From Octadecabacter sp. (GTDB lineage Bacteria; Pseudomonadota; Alphaproteobacteria; Rhodobacterales; Rhodobacteraceae), in NCBI GenBank assembly GCA_028825445.1, contig JAPKAD010000013.1:1-57133 (forward strand): a DNA stretch of 57,133 bases. Direction: 5' to 3'. The translations under genes were made by a program, and so were the position numbers. The notes under the pieces were generated by a model. The model was not told the origin of the DNA. It saw only the letters and a list, made by a program, of their open reading frames with translations, and made no database searches. Position 1 is the first letter of the stretch. Each line of letters starts with the position of its first letter. Below are positions 29,291-38,580 of this stretch, one piece after another.

Positions 29291-30295
29291 ATGCCTGATG
29301 GGGCGCAGCCAATTCTCGATGTTCGGGGATTAAAAACTGTATTTAAAATTCGCGATGGAGAAGTCCACGCAGTAAACGACGTGAGCTTTGACCTCAAACC
29401 AGGTGAGCTTCTGGGCGTCGTTGGGGAGAGTGGTTCAGGAAAATCTGTTACCATGATGTCCCTGCTGGGCCTGCTGCCCACGCCTCCAGCCGAAATTCGT
29501 TGCGGCAGTGTCATGTTTGATGGGCAAGACCTATTGAAGATCGACGCTGAAACACTGCGCAACGTACGTGGCGGCAAAATTGGGTTTGTGTTTCAAGACC
29601 CAATGACTTCGCTGAACCCAGTTTATAATGTCGGAATGCAGATCATGGAGCCCTTACGCAAACACATGGGGATGTCCAAGAAAGATGCCACCCTGCGTGC
29701 GCAGGAACTACTAGAACTTGTTGGTATTCCTGACGCTCCACAGCGTCTCAAGGATTACCCACACCAATTCTCCGGGGGTATGCGCCAAAGGGTGATGATT
29801 GCGATTGCGCTGGCTTGTGATCCGCAAGTTTTAATTGCAGATGAACCAACAACAGCGCTGGACGTGACCATTCAAGCGCAAATTCTTGAACTAATGAAAG
29901 AACTTCAAGAACGCCTCGGAATGGCCGTGATCTGGATCACCCACGATCTAGGCGTGGTGGCAGGCATAGCAGACCGTGTTGTTGTGATGTATGGCGGGCA
30001 AATCGTGGAACAGGCACCTACGCGCGAATTATTTAAAAACCCACAGCACCCTTATACTCGTGCACTCTTAAAGACAGTTCCACGTGTTCTCGGTAAACGT
30101 GAAGATCGCCTTCAAGTGATTGAAGGTCAGCCACCGATTCTTGGCGCATCCCCCACAGCCTGTCCCTTCCGCGACCGATGTGATGTTGCGTTTAGTCGCT
30201 GCGCACAAGAAAATCCGGTGCGCTATAAAGTCGGCAACGGCCATGATGCCGCCTGTTTTTATGACGCTCGAAATAAAGGGCCGCGTAATGTCTAA
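29291..30295 (+). CDS. Peptide ABC transporter ATP-binding protein (DppD/OppD family)
   Basis: A 334-residue ATPase of a di/oligopeptide-type importer. Walker A GESGSGKS, signature [10 protein letters not shown], Walker [13 protein letters not shown] and the D-loop are present. The C-terminal oligopeptide-type extension holds the Cys-rich segment [14 protein letters not shown], typical for DppD/OppD. It overlaps the next ATPase gene by 8 bases. First gene of the operon; a GGGG-rich ribosome site precedes the ATG. Confidence 0.93.
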   Translation: MPDGAQPILDVRGLKTVFKIRDGEVHAVNDVSFDLKPGELLGVVGESGSGKSVTMMSLLGLLPTPPAEIRCGSVMFDGQDLLKIDAETLRNVRGGKIGFVFQDPMTSLNPVYNVGMQIMEPLRKHMGMSKKDATLRAQELLELVGIPDAPQRLKDYPHQFSGGMRQRVMIAIALACDPQVLIADEPTTALDVTIQAQILELMKELQERLGMAVIWITHDLGVVAGIADRVVVMYGGQIVEQAPTRELFKNPQHPYTRALLKTVPRVLGKREDRLQVIEGQPPILGASPTACPFRDRCDVAFSRCAQENPVRYKVGNGHDAACFYDARNKGPRNV

Positions 30296-31364
30296 CACAC
30301 AAAACGCCGACACCAAACTAATTGAAGTCAACAACCTCAAAATGCACTTCCCAATTTATTCTGGGCTGTTTCGTCGTCACACCGGTAGCGTCAAAGCAGT
30401 TGATGGAGTTTCATTCGATATTTATGATGGTGAAACATTGGGCCTAGTGGGCGAATCTGGCTGCGGAAAATCAACTTGTGGTCGTGCCATTTTGCGGCTG
30501 TACGACATTACAAACGGTAAGATCAGCATTGATGGAGATGAAATTGGCGACACTCCACAAAAAGATTTGCGCACCAAAAGACCAACCATGCAAATGGTGT
30601 TCCAAGACCCGCAAGCATCGCTGAATCCACGCATGACTGTGCAAGCGATTATTCAAGAGCCACTGGATGAACACACAAAACTTTCAAAGAACGAAAAACG
30701 CAACAAAGTTCATGATTTGATGGATCAGGTAGGGCTAAACCGTAAATTCGCAGGTCGCTATCCCCATGCATTTTCAGGTGGCCAACGTCAGCGCATTGGC
30801 ATCGCCCGCGCACTTGCGTTGAATCCAAAGTTTATAGTTTGTGATGAACCGATTGCGGCGCTGGATGTGTCAATCCAAGCGCAGGTTGTGAACCTCCTGG
30901 AAGACCTACAAAAAGAATATGGCCTGACCTACCTGTTCATTTCCCACGATCTGTCCATGGTACGCCACATAGCAAGCCGAGTGGCAGTAATGTATCTGGG
31001 AAAGATCGTCGAACTCGCGCCGCGTGAAACGCTATATTCTGCCCCCCTGCATCCTTACACTAAGGCTCTGCTGTCTGCGGTACCTGAACCAGACCCCGAA
31101 CTGCATGACACAATGAAGCGCACAGTTTTAACGGGTGATGTGCCCTCTCCCGCCAATCCGCCCAAGGGCTGTAATTTTTGCACTCGTTGCCCAGCGGTCA
31201 TGGACATCTGTCAAAAAAACGAACCCGAATATCGTGAAGTCTTGCCAGGCCGCTTTGTTGCCTGTCATCATTACAAGGACGTTACAACAATCGCCGATTC
31301 AACGGCGGCATCAGAGGCATCAGACCAACAGAGTCTGAGCAATACCAACAATACTACCAACTAG
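30288..31364 (+). CDS. Peptide ABC transporter ATP-binding protein (DppF/OppF family)
   Basis: A 358-residue partner ATPase. Walker A GESGCGKST, signature FSGGQRQRIG and Walker B FIVCDEPIAALD are intact. The C-terminal oligopeptide extension has the Cys motif CNFCTRCPAVMDIC. The start at 30288 overlaps the previous stop by 8 bases and gives the expected N-terminus; the open frame reaching back to 30120 lies inside the upstream gene. The last ~20 residues are Ser/Asn/Thr-rich and probably disordered. Confidence 0.93.
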   Translation: MSNTQNADTKLIEVNNLKMHFPIYSGLFRRHTGSVKAVDGVSFDIYDGETLGLVGESGCGKSTCGRAILRLYDITNGKISIDGDEIGDTPQKDLRTKRPTMQMVFQDPQASLNPRMTVQAIIQEPLDEHTKLSKNEKRNKVHDLMDQVGLNRKFAGRYPHAFSGGQRQRIGIARALALNPKFIVCDEPIAALDVSIQAQVVNLLEDLQKEYGLTYLFISHDLSMVRHIASRVAVMYLGKIVELAPRETLYSAPLHPYTKALLSAVPEPDPELHDTMKRTVLTGDVPSPANPPKGCNFCTRCPAVMDICQKNEPEYREVLPGRFVACHHYKDVTTIADSTAASEASDQQSLSNTNNTTN

Positions 31365-31374
31365 GAGAGACTAA

Positions 31375-33096
31375 ATGAACTTAAAAACAGCCCTACTGGG
31401 CGCCACCGCAGCAATCGCATTTGCACCAATGGCAATTGCCGACGGACATCAAGGTGAACGCGGTCGAGATGGACAGCTTAACATCATTTATTGGCAGGCC
31501 CCATCCACGCTAAACCCGTACCTATCAGGTGGCACAAAAGAAGTTGAATCTGCATCACTTGTGCTGGAATCCCTTGGCCGATTTAGCAACACAGGCGAAC
31601 TCTTGCCCTGGCTTGCTGCTGAAATTCCAACTGTTGGAAACGGCGGTGTTGCTAAGGATCTGACATCTATCACGTGGACACTGCAAGAAGGTGTTTTGTG
31701 GTCTGACGGTACACCGCTTACGGCTAATGACGCAGTGTTCACATGGCAGTATTGCACTGCAGAAGGCGGTGGTTGCGCACAGGCATCCTATTTTGACGGT
31801 GTTGAATCCGTTAAAGCAATAGATGATCTGACCATCAAGATCACTTTTGATGCACCAAAGCCATTCCCATACACAGCTTTGGTGGGGTCTGAATCCCCAA
31901 TAATCCAAGCGGCGCAGTTCGCTGACTGTCTTGGCGCAGCTGCACCGACTTGTGTGGATGCAAATTTTGGTCCCATCGGCACGGGCCCGTTCGTAGTTGA
32001 CGACTTCAAAGCCAACGACGTAATCCAATTCTCTGCCAACGAAAGCTTTCGCATTGAAGGTCAACCTGCCTTTTCGAACGTTCTTTTCAAAGGAGGCGGT
32101 GACGCAGCCTCTGCAGCACGAGCTGTCTTGGAAACTGGCGAATTTGACTATGCTTGGAACCTGCAAATCGACCCAACAGTTCTGTCTGACATGGAATCCG
32201 CAGGCTTAGGCACTGTTGTGACTGCGTTTGGTACATCCGTTGAACGTCTGCACCTAAACCAGACTAATCCAAATCCAGCATTGGGCGATCTTCGTGCCAC
32301 GGCTGAGGGTGGCCAACACCCGTTCCTAACCAACCGCACAATCGGTCAAGCTATGTCAATGGTAATCGATCGCAGCCTTTTGGTTGAAATCGGCTACGGC
32401 GCTGGTGGCCAGCCAACTTGTAACGTATTGCCTGCTCCTGCAGTTTATGCGTCAACAGCAAACGACGCTTGCCTAACATCAGACATGGAAGGTGCAAAAG
32501 CGTTACTTGACGAAGCAGGTATCATCGATTCCGACGGCGATGGCATCCGTGAGTATGAAGGCATTCCATTGGTAGTCTCCTACCAGACATCTACAAATGC
32601 AGTGCGTCAGGATGCACAAGCCCTGATCAAACAGTGGTGGGGCGAACTCGGAATCCAAGCTGATCTTCGTAACATCGACGCGTCAGTGTTCTTTGGCGGC
32701 GATCCGGCATCCCCAGATACGTTCCAAAAATTCTTTGCTGATGTTGAGATGTACACAAATAACTTCGCAGGCGTAGACCCAGAAGCCTATATGGCCAACT
32801 GGACTTGCAAAGAGTGGCCATCACCAGAAAGTCAGTGGCAGGGATCCAACATGCAGCGGTTCTGTGATCCGGCATACGACGCTCTATCACTTGAGCTGGC
32901 AGCGACCGCTGGTATTGAGGCGCGCTCAGAACTGGTCAAACAGATGAACGACATGCTGATGCAGTCGTTTTCCATCATCCCACTGGTGCACCGTGGCGGT
33001 GTATCTGCACATGCTAACACACTGGGCGGCGTTCTGATCACAGATTGGGATTCTGAGATGTGGAACGTTGCATCATGGTACCGAAAGGCTGAGTAA
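31375..33096 (+). CDS. Peptide ABC transporter substrate-binding protein (DppA/OppA family)
   Basis: A 573-residue periplasmic binding protein of family 5 (SBP_bac_5). A Sec signal peptide is clear (residues about 1-22, ending MAIADG). The mature protein has the family N-terminal YWQAPSTLNPYLSGG and the central GPFVVDDFKANDVIQ. The ribosome site is GGAGAG just before the ATG. Placed after the two ATPase genes and before the permeases, the order seen in Rhodobacteraceae peptide importers. The ligand may be peptides or other amines; it cannot be settled from sequence. Confidence 0.92.
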   Translation: MNLKTALLGATAAIAFAPMAIADGHQGERGRDGQLNIIYWQAPSTLNPYLSGGTKEVESASLVLESLGRFSNTGELLPWLAAEIPTVGNGGVAKDLTSITWTLQEGVLWSDGTPLTANDAVFTWQYCTAEGGGCAQASYFDGVESVKAIDDLTIKITFDAPKPFPYTALVGSESPIIQAAQFADCLGAAAPTCVDANFGPIGTGPFVVDDFKANDVIQFSANESFRIEGQPAFSNVLFKGGGDAASAARAVLETGEFDYAWNLQIDPTVLSDMESAGLGTVVTAFGTSVERLHLNQTNPNPALGDLRATAEGGQHPFLTNRTIGQAMSMVIDRSLLVEIGYGAGGQPTCNVLPAPAVYASTANDACLTSDMEGAKALLDEAGIIDSDGDGIREYEGIPLVVSYQTSTNAVRQDAQALIKQWWGELGIQADLRNIDASVFFGGDPASPDTFQKFFADVEMYTNNFAGVDPEAYMANWTCKEWPSPESQWQGSNMQRFCDPAYDALSLELAATAGIEARSELVKQMNDMLMQSFSIIPLVHRGGVSAHANTLGGVLITDWDSEMWNVASWYRKAE

Positions 33097-33114
33097 CTAC
33101 ACACATTAACAACG

Positions 33115-33136
33115 GGGTGGGCAAATATGCCCACCC
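33115..33136 (+). promoter_or_regulatory. Hairpin after the peptide-binding protein gene
   Basis: A perfect 9-base-pair stem (GGGTGGGCA at 33115-33123 with its complement at 33128-33136) and a 4-base loop, not followed by a T-run. It is probably an mRNA-stabilising intercistronic hairpin that raises the level of the binding protein relative to the permeases. Confidence 0.7.
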
Positions 33137-33163
33137 TAGGTCTTTATCTAGGAACCTATTTTC

Positions 33164-33568
33164 ATGCAGTTCAAAGCCCTGTTTCTAATCTTTTTTCTTG
33201 GGCCACAGTCTGCGGCAGCTCTTGGCGATCTGGACTGTACTACATACATCATTCGCGACCAAGATGGCTGTACGTCCTTAGCCCCTCCATTTGCGGTGAT
33301 GTCTAATTGGGGTGACATGACTACGACTTTAATTAAAGATGATATTGCAACCGCAATGGCACATAATCCTAAAATCGCAGAACCCTTAGGCGGCGCAGCA
33401 CCACAGTCGATGAGCTTGAGCTTTGGATACTTCACCAGAACAAGTCCTGATAAACTGCTGCACTTCGAAACGGCAACGTGCAAAATAGACGCGCTTTATA
33501 CCTATCCGAACGCGCGCAGTATTGGTGAGGCATGGACCGCTTCCTGTGACTTGCAGATCACTTCATGA
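33164..33568 (+). CDS. Small secreted protein of unknown function in the peptide-transport operon
   Basis: A 134-residue protein with a signal peptide (MQFKALFLIFFLGPQSAAA) and four Cys in the mature part, in pairs that could form disulfides. I do not recognise the family. Hypothetical secreted proteins at this position between the binding protein and permease genes occur in related operons. It overlaps the next small reading frame as ATGA. Composition resembles that of its neighbours, so it is probably a real gene. Confidence 0.65.
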   Translation: MQFKALFLIFFLGPQSAAALGDLDCTTYIIRDQDGCTSLAPPFAVMSNWGDMTTTLIKDDIATAMAHNPKIAEPLGGAAPQSMSLSFGYFTRTSPDKLLHFETATCKIDALYTYPNARSIGEAWTASCDLQITS

Positions 33569-33888
33569 TACCCATTGCAGCCTCTGCTTTAGTCAAGTCC
33601 CCCCGCCCTGCTGTCACAGAAAAAAGATTTAATACGGACGTGGTGGAAAACCGATGCTCGCCTTACGAATGGGTCATTGCCAATATAGATTTCAATAAAT
33701 TTACACCGACCTCTGGCGATGTTGCGGTGAACTTCATGACATACACACAGATAAACCAAGCATTTCCAGTATCACGTCGACTTTATGAAAGCTTCATACA
33801 GAAACTAATAGTCACGACTTCGTTGCCGGCACATACCAGCGGGAGCAAATTAAAATGCGCATGTCTCAAGATACGGCTAAGATCATGA
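33565..33888 (+). pseudogene. Small unknown reading frame, probably frameshifted
   Basis: A 107-residue frame begins with an ATGA overlap to the previous gene. Its first ~70 residues (NRCSPYEWVIANIDFNKFTP and following) look protein-like, but the last part turns into low-quality sequence. In another frame, from 33813 to 33935, a better reading appears (HDFVAGTYQREQIKMRMSQD), ending just inside the start of the permease gene. A frameshift near 33770-33810 would explain both. Family unknown. Confidence 0.45.
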
Positions 33889-33928
33889 TGGTCCTGATCC
33901 TCGCATCTCCAGAACAAAAGGCCCACCC

Positions 33929-34951
33929 ATGCTGACCTACACTATCAGGAGATTGATGACGGCGATCCCAACGTTATTTTTTATTTCACTCATCATTTTT
34001 TTACTACTCGACCTCGCCCCCGGTGATCCAACGGCTTCTCTGCCGCTGACAATCCCACCAGAGGTCCGCGAACAAATTCGCCAATCACTTGGTATGGGTG
34101 AACCTGTGCACATTCGATATTTGCTATGGCTGAAGCAGATGATATGGTCGGAACCTCTGTTTTATATATCTGAATCAATAGGCTGGATCGACACCCCTGA
34201 TACCGTACGCCTAATTTCTTGGCAGACCCGCGCACCGGTGCTGGACACAATTTTTGAACGCCTACCCCAAACTATTATGGTCGTCGGTCTTGCCTATATA
34301 GTTGGAGTACTGATTGCGCTGCCCATCGGCATCATATCCGCATACAAACAGTATTCTGTATTTGACCAAGCGGGTACATTTGTGTCGATGATTGGCTTTT
34401 CAATTCCACCATTCTTTTCCGGTGTTTTGATGATTATTTTGTTCACCGTGATGATGCCCAATGACAGTTTTTGGTGGTTCCCATCAATTTACGATACAAC
34501 CCTGATCATCGATTCATGGGAAAACTTCGGCAAACAAGTGCGCCAGATGGTATTACCCGTCATGGTCTTGGCATTACAAACTACGGCACAAATCAGCCGA
34601 TTTATGCGCGCGTCCATGCTCGACAACCTCAACCAAGATTACGTGAGAACAGCGCGTGCCAAAGGGATGACAGAATCTGTTGTGGTCATGCGTCATGTGC
34701 TTCGTAATTCTATGATACCAGTAGTCACCGTCATTGCCCTTGGCATCCCTGCCATCTTTGGCGGTGCCATAATTACCGAACAAATTTTCAAAGTGAACGG
34801 TATCGGCCAGCTTTTAATCGTTTCGATTCAGGCCAGTGACTTGCCTATGGTACAGACTGTCACCTTTATCTTTGCTGTGATGGTTGTATTCTTTAACCTG
34901 TTCGCAGACATTATTTATGGCATTCTAGACCCAAGGATCCGCTATGATTGA
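33929..34951 (+). CDS. Peptide ABC transporter permease (DppB/OppB family)
   Basis: A 340-residue inner-membrane permease with six main hydrophobic segments. The binding-protein-dependent transport motif for ATPase contact appears as DYVRTARAKGMTESVVVMRH. The N-terminal LTYTIRRLMTAIPTLFFISL is typical of DppB. A ~30-residue segment around residues 65-95 is slightly longer than in E. coli DppB. The stop overlaps the next permease start by 8 bases (ATGATTGA). Confidence 0.93.
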   Translation: MLTYTIRRLMTAIPTLFFISLIIFLLLDLAPGDPTASLPLTIPPEVREQIRQSLGMGEPVHIRYLLWLKQMIWSEPLFYISESIGWIDTPDTVRLISWQTRAPVLDTIFERLPQTIMVVGLAYIVGVLIALPIGIISAYKQYSVFDQAGTFVSMIGFSIPPFFSGVLMIILFTVMMPNDSFWWFPSIYDTTLIIDSWENFGKQVRQMVLPVMVLALQTTAQISRFMRASMLDNLNQDYVRTARAKGMTESVVVMRHVLRNSMIPVVTVIALGIPAIFGGAIITEQIFKVNGIGQLLIVSIQASDLPMVQTVTFIFAVMVVFFNLFADIIYGILDPRIRYD

Positions 34952-35858
34952 TAACCGCAACGACGCAGATGATGACATTATGGCCCGCAATCAGTGGTGG
35001 GATGTTTGGGACCAGTTCAAGACTCACAAGGGTGCAGTTTTTGGAGCAGCATTCTTTTTCTTCGTGGTTTTTGCAGTCTACTTCGGACCTTATCTGTGGA
35101 GTATTGATCCAACTTACATCGATGTACGCGCACGTAACCAAGGTCCGTCATGGCTGCACCCGTTTGGTACCGACCAATTGGGTCGCGATATGATGGCGCG
35201 GATGATGGCAGGAGGTCAGACGTCTATTTCAGTCGGCCTCACAGCGATGGGCCTTGCCTTATTTCTTGGCACACTGGTCGGAGTGTTGGCCGGATATTTC
35301 AAACGGATAGATGGGCTGTTGATGCGCCTTACCGATCTTTTCCTCGCCCTACCTTTGTTACCGTTATTATTGGTTATGGTGATGCTATTTCGCCAACCAC
35401 TTTCCAGCTCGTTTGGTCCTGAAACCGGTATTTTTATTTTAATTGTAACGGCCATCGGCATAACGTCATGGATGCCCACGGCCCGCATCGTGCGCGGTGA
35501 CGTGTTAGCGTTGAAAGAACAAGAATTTGTCTTGGCTGCGCGTTCTATTGGTACCCGCCCAGGTAAGATGATACTACGCCACATTTTACCAAATGTGATG
35601 TCGCCAATTATGGTCTCTGCCACTCTTGGCATTGCCACTGCAATTATCACTGAAAGCGCACTGAGCTTTCTAGGCCTTGGCTTCCCGCCAGACTTTCCCA
35701 CTTGGGGCCGCCTACTATTTGATGCCACTGATTTCATGCAACAGCACCCAGAACGGGTCATGTGGCCCGGCCTCGCGATTTCGCTAACAGTTCTATCGGT
35801 AAATTATATGGGAGACGGGCTACGTGATGCACTTGATCCACGTATCCGTGGATTGTAA
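34944..35858 (+). CDS. Peptide ABC transporter permease (DppC/OppC family)
   Basis: A 304-residue permease. The N-terminal cytoplasmic part leads to a first helix (GAVFGAAFFFFVVFAVYFGP), then HPFGTDQLGRDMMARM, a signature of DppC/OppC, and the ATPase-contact loop EFVLAARSIGTRPGKMILRH. It ends in DALDPRIRGL, the common C-terminus of this family. The start at 34944 overlaps the upstream gene; an in-frame ATG at 34980 is an alternative. Last gene of the peptide importer operon. Confidence 0.93.
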   Translation: MIDNRNDADDDIMARNQWWDVWDQFKTHKGAVFGAAFFFFVVFAVYFGPYLWSIDPTYIDVRARNQGPSWLHPFGTDQLGRDMMARMMAGGQTSISVGLTAMGLALFLGTLVGVLAGYFKRIDGLLMRLTDLFLALPLLPLLLVMVMLFRQPLSSSFGPETGIFILIVTAIGITSWMPTARIVRGDVLALKEQEFVLAARSIGTRPGKMILRHILPNVMSPIMVSATLGIATAIITESALSFLGLGFPPDFPTWGRLLFDATDFMQQHPERVMWPGLAISLTVLSVNYMGDGLRDALDPRIRGL

Positions 35859-36039
35859 ATATAAATACCATGTTGAAAGTACTCCTGCGTGGTATTTTTA
35901 AATCAAATTACCAAAATATCGAACGACAGAAGGTCATTGAAATTAAGTGATGAATAGTAAAGGAGCCACAATTGTGGTCCACAATCCAATTGTCAGCTTT
36001 TAATTTTACTAACAACAAGACCGGCTGTTTTTTACTTTA
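35859..36039. other. Spacer after the peptide importer operon
   Basis: Short AT-rich spacer. It contains a perfect 12-base palindrome, CCACAATTGTGG at 35966-35977, with a related half (CCACAATCCAATTG) directly after it. Possible protein-binding site; function unknown. Confidence 0.4.
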
Positions 36040-36996
36040 AGTCGACATTGTAACACGACTGTCTGGTTACCAAACATGGACCCACCAGTTTAAAGTCACG
36101 AAGCGTAGTTATCTAATACCAGATTGCCTCGCCTTCAGTTCCCACCAAGACAATAAAACAAACATTCGATACATAAACCTAGCGATATGAATCGCAAAAT
36201 GTCTTGCATGACACCAACATGACCTCAGAAACAATACCTCCCCCTTCTACCACAAAACATCCGCCCGGTTCGATCATCATCCCCATAACCTCACTGAAGC
36301 GCGAGCAAACCTAGCCACTGACCGTGGCCACAAAATCATTCGGCTCATCTATGTCATGCTCGTATGAAACTTGAAAACTGGTACCAATATTGGGCAATGA
36401 AAGCGCATGACACGCAGCTATCGCCGCATTACGAATATTTATTATTTAGTCGATTATTGGCCACCAAATCGCCGTTTTTCGCATTTAATATTCTATCAAA
36501 ATACTCAACGGGATCAAGTCAAACCACGAGGGTATAGTATAATACAGAAACGCAAATACCATCACAGCCAAATTTACGCGATACGGGCCAATAGGCATCT
36601 CTGCTTTCAACCATCAATGGGATATAAACTTACATGTTATGTACTTACTTAAAAATTTTCTAAATCTCTTTAATTGGATCAGCAGAGAACAATACAACGC
36701 CCACTATTTGAAAAAGACACTATCAGATATCAGTTTAAACGTATTACCTAATGCTACATCAGTAGATTTCGCACCTGCGCCCAATACCAATTCGGTCTTA
36801 TCATGCGATGCCGCATCAAAATGTGTTTCAAGTTCCCCTAGGCGTGAGATAATTCTTGGCATGGGGTTTGCTTTAACCACGTAGTGGATATAGGGGGCAC
36901 CAAAACCGGAATGGAGAGCACAATACTGCTGCTGAACACGGGAAATATTTATAACCAACACTGGCTGATCAAAAATTGTGGTCTAGACTGCATCAT
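36040..36996 (-). pseudogene. Decayed type III PLP ornithine/lysine decarboxylase
   Basis: The minus strand carries a broken gene of the group IV/fold III decarboxylase family (ornithine or lysine decarboxylase, normally about 380-400 residues). A start at 36996 reads MMQSRPQF; a frameshift follows, then DQPVLVINISRVQQQY, HYVVKANPMPRIISRLGELE (PLP-binding lysine in VKAN), HFDAASHDKTELVLGAGA and DVALGNTFK. The substrate-site signature AYWPVSRKFGC is in another frame near 36590. After a large gap come EHDIDEPNDFVATVSG, the PLP phosphate region MMIEPGG, SEVMLVSCK and a last recognisable GTEGEAIWY. Several frameshifts, in-frame stops and loss of the middle ~100 residues make it inactive. Such enzymes make putrescine or cadaverine for polyamines. 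Confidence 0.85.
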
Positions 36997-37440
36997 CAAA
37001 CACTCAGATACATTGATCTGGTCAAACACCCTCTTATCCAAAAATGCATCAGGACGAAAAAAACGCAGAAGAATCAAAAATCGTCATTAGCCATCTCCAA
37101 ACAGACCAAACCGTGATGCATTAATTCCTAAAGGGAAATGCTAACGTCGCGCCACATCTTTTATCTCTGTAGGTCAAAGACACAAAATAGATGATTAATC
37201 AAAACTGTTGGCTAAAATAAAAATGCACAAAAGGGAAAATGAACAACCAAATACTTTTCATCTTAAGGCAAATTTGTTTCACAAATACCCTGGAAAGGCT
37301 ATAAAATGTGGCAAACCCTTCTCTATATCTTTATCTGCAGGTTATAATGAAATTTTCTACACTCACAGTATTCACAGATTGCAAATCTCAAATCGCAAAA
37401 TACCTTCACACACTGCTCTCAACAAGTTACCATCCACCCT
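36997..37440. other. Gap between the decarboxylase remnant and the pseudouridine synthase gene
   Basis: AT-rich, no gene recognised on either strand. The right end must hold the promoter and leader of the pseudouridine synthase gene; no clear ribosome site precedes its ATG. Confidence 0.4.
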
Positions 37441-37980
37441 ATGACAACGGTTCTTTTTAATAAACCATTTGGCGTCCTGACGCAGTTCACTGATGCGAAA
37501 AGCTCCACCAAGCGCCCGACACTGTCTAAGTTCGACTTGCCCAAAGGAGTCTATGCAGCTGGACGTCTGGATCGCGACAGCGAAGGCCTACTGGTTCTCA
37601 CAGATGACGGCAAACTTCAGGCGCACCTATCAAGTCCAAAATTCAAAACACCAAAAACTTATCTGGTTCAGATCGAAGGTAATCCAACTGACGCTGACCT
37701 CGCTCCATTGCGAGTTAGCGTGACCTTGAAAGATGGTGCAACCCTGCCAGCACTGGTTCGCCTGATCGACCCACCAGATATGTGGCTGCGCAATCCGCCC
37801 GTGCGCGTGCGAAAACTCATTCCAGATACTTGGATTAAAATCACCATAAACGAAGGCCGCAACCGCCAAGTCCGACGCATGTGCGCACATATCGGGTTTC
37901 CGTGCCTGCGACTAGTGCGTTGGTCCATTGGCACTTGGACACTTGATGGGATCGGTCAGGGTCAGTGGCGATCCGTCTGA
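37441..37980 (+). CDS. rluE: rRNA pseudouridine synthase, RsuA/RluE family
   Basis: A 179-residue enzyme that isomerises a uridine in ribosomal RNA; E. coli RluE acts on U2457 of 23S rRNA. It starts with LFNKPFGVLTQFTD, has the catalytic motif GRLDRDSEGLLVLTDDG (Asp of RLD) and the late INEGRNRQVRRMCAHIGFP. It lacks an N-terminal S4 domain, as RluE does, which separates it from RsuA and RluB. The gene symbol is given on this basis, and the exact target is inferred. No operon partners. Confidence 0.88.
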   Translation: MTTVLFNKPFGVLTQFTDAKSSTKRPTLSKFDLPKGVYAAGRLDRDSEGLLVLTDDGKLQAHLSSPKFKTPKTYLVQIEGNPTDADLAPLRVSVTLKDGATLPALVRLIDPPDMWLRNPPVRVRKLIPDTWIKITINEGRNRQVRRMCAHIGFPCLRLVRWSIGTWTLDGIGQGQWRSV

Positions 37981-38533
37981 GCACTTTTTTCAGCTCTTAA
38001 AGGCAGGCAATGTCATAATGGATTATGCTGTATCCTAAAACCTTACCTCAACGTAAATAATCTTGCTCTTTACCATCACGCAGGCCTACAATATTTTTCA
38101 CTCACCATAATTCTTTGTGTATTATTTTTATTTCCCAAAAGATAATAAGTTCAAATTAGCCTGCAATACGGGTTCAAACGACTAGGTTGTCAACTTCTGA
38201 CTTTCATCTGTGGATTTGCTCGCAATCTCTACCAGCTCCGCACACTCATCATTTAAAAATACTCAAACAATTGAAATCCCAAAAAATGGCAATTACTTGG
38301 AGAACAAGATCTTTATCCGCGGGGCACAGGTCAAGCATCGGTCAGATTTGACCCGTATAAGATTAGCAATGTTTGCAATAGTGAATAGTTTTTTTACATA
38401 CCTTCGTAACCTCACGTGACAGTGATAGCCCTGTATAATGGTCGGTGCAAAGGGCAAAATAAGTATGAATTTACAATAAAATTACACATTTAAAATATCT
38501 TATTTTAAGTATCATTATAAAAATCTAGCGTTC
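37981..38533. other. Gap between the pseudouridine synthase and pntB
   Basis: No intact gene. A short minus-strand reading near 38245-38180 (DECAELVEIASKSTDESQKL then a stop) looks like the C-terminal tail of a lost protein, preceded in other frames by similar fragments; the family is unknown. Confidence 0.35.
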
Positions 38534-38567
38534 AAAAAAAGGCTACAGGTTTGCCTGCAACCTTTTT
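38534..38567 (-). terminator. Terminator of the pntAB operon
   Basis: On the minus strand a stem of about 14 base pairs (AAAAAGGTTGCAGG paired with CCTGTAGCCTTTTT, two G-T pairs) with a 4-base loop and a following T-run, 13 bases after the pntB stop codon. The A-run on the other side would let it work in both directions. Confidence 0.85.
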
Positions 38568-38580
38568 GGAAATATCTCAT

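Noticed and set aside
31555..32166. A 203-codon minus-strand open frame
   Set aside because: Antisense to the intact peptide-binding protein gene; Cys-rich, no family resemblance, no ribosome site.
35216..35761. A 181-codon minus-strand open frame
   Set aside because: Antisense to the DppC-family permease gene; composition matches a shadow frame.
38161..38200. GGGTTCAAACGAC, resembling a tRNA T-loop
   Set aside because: No cloverleaf could be built around it: acceptor and anticodon stems are missing.
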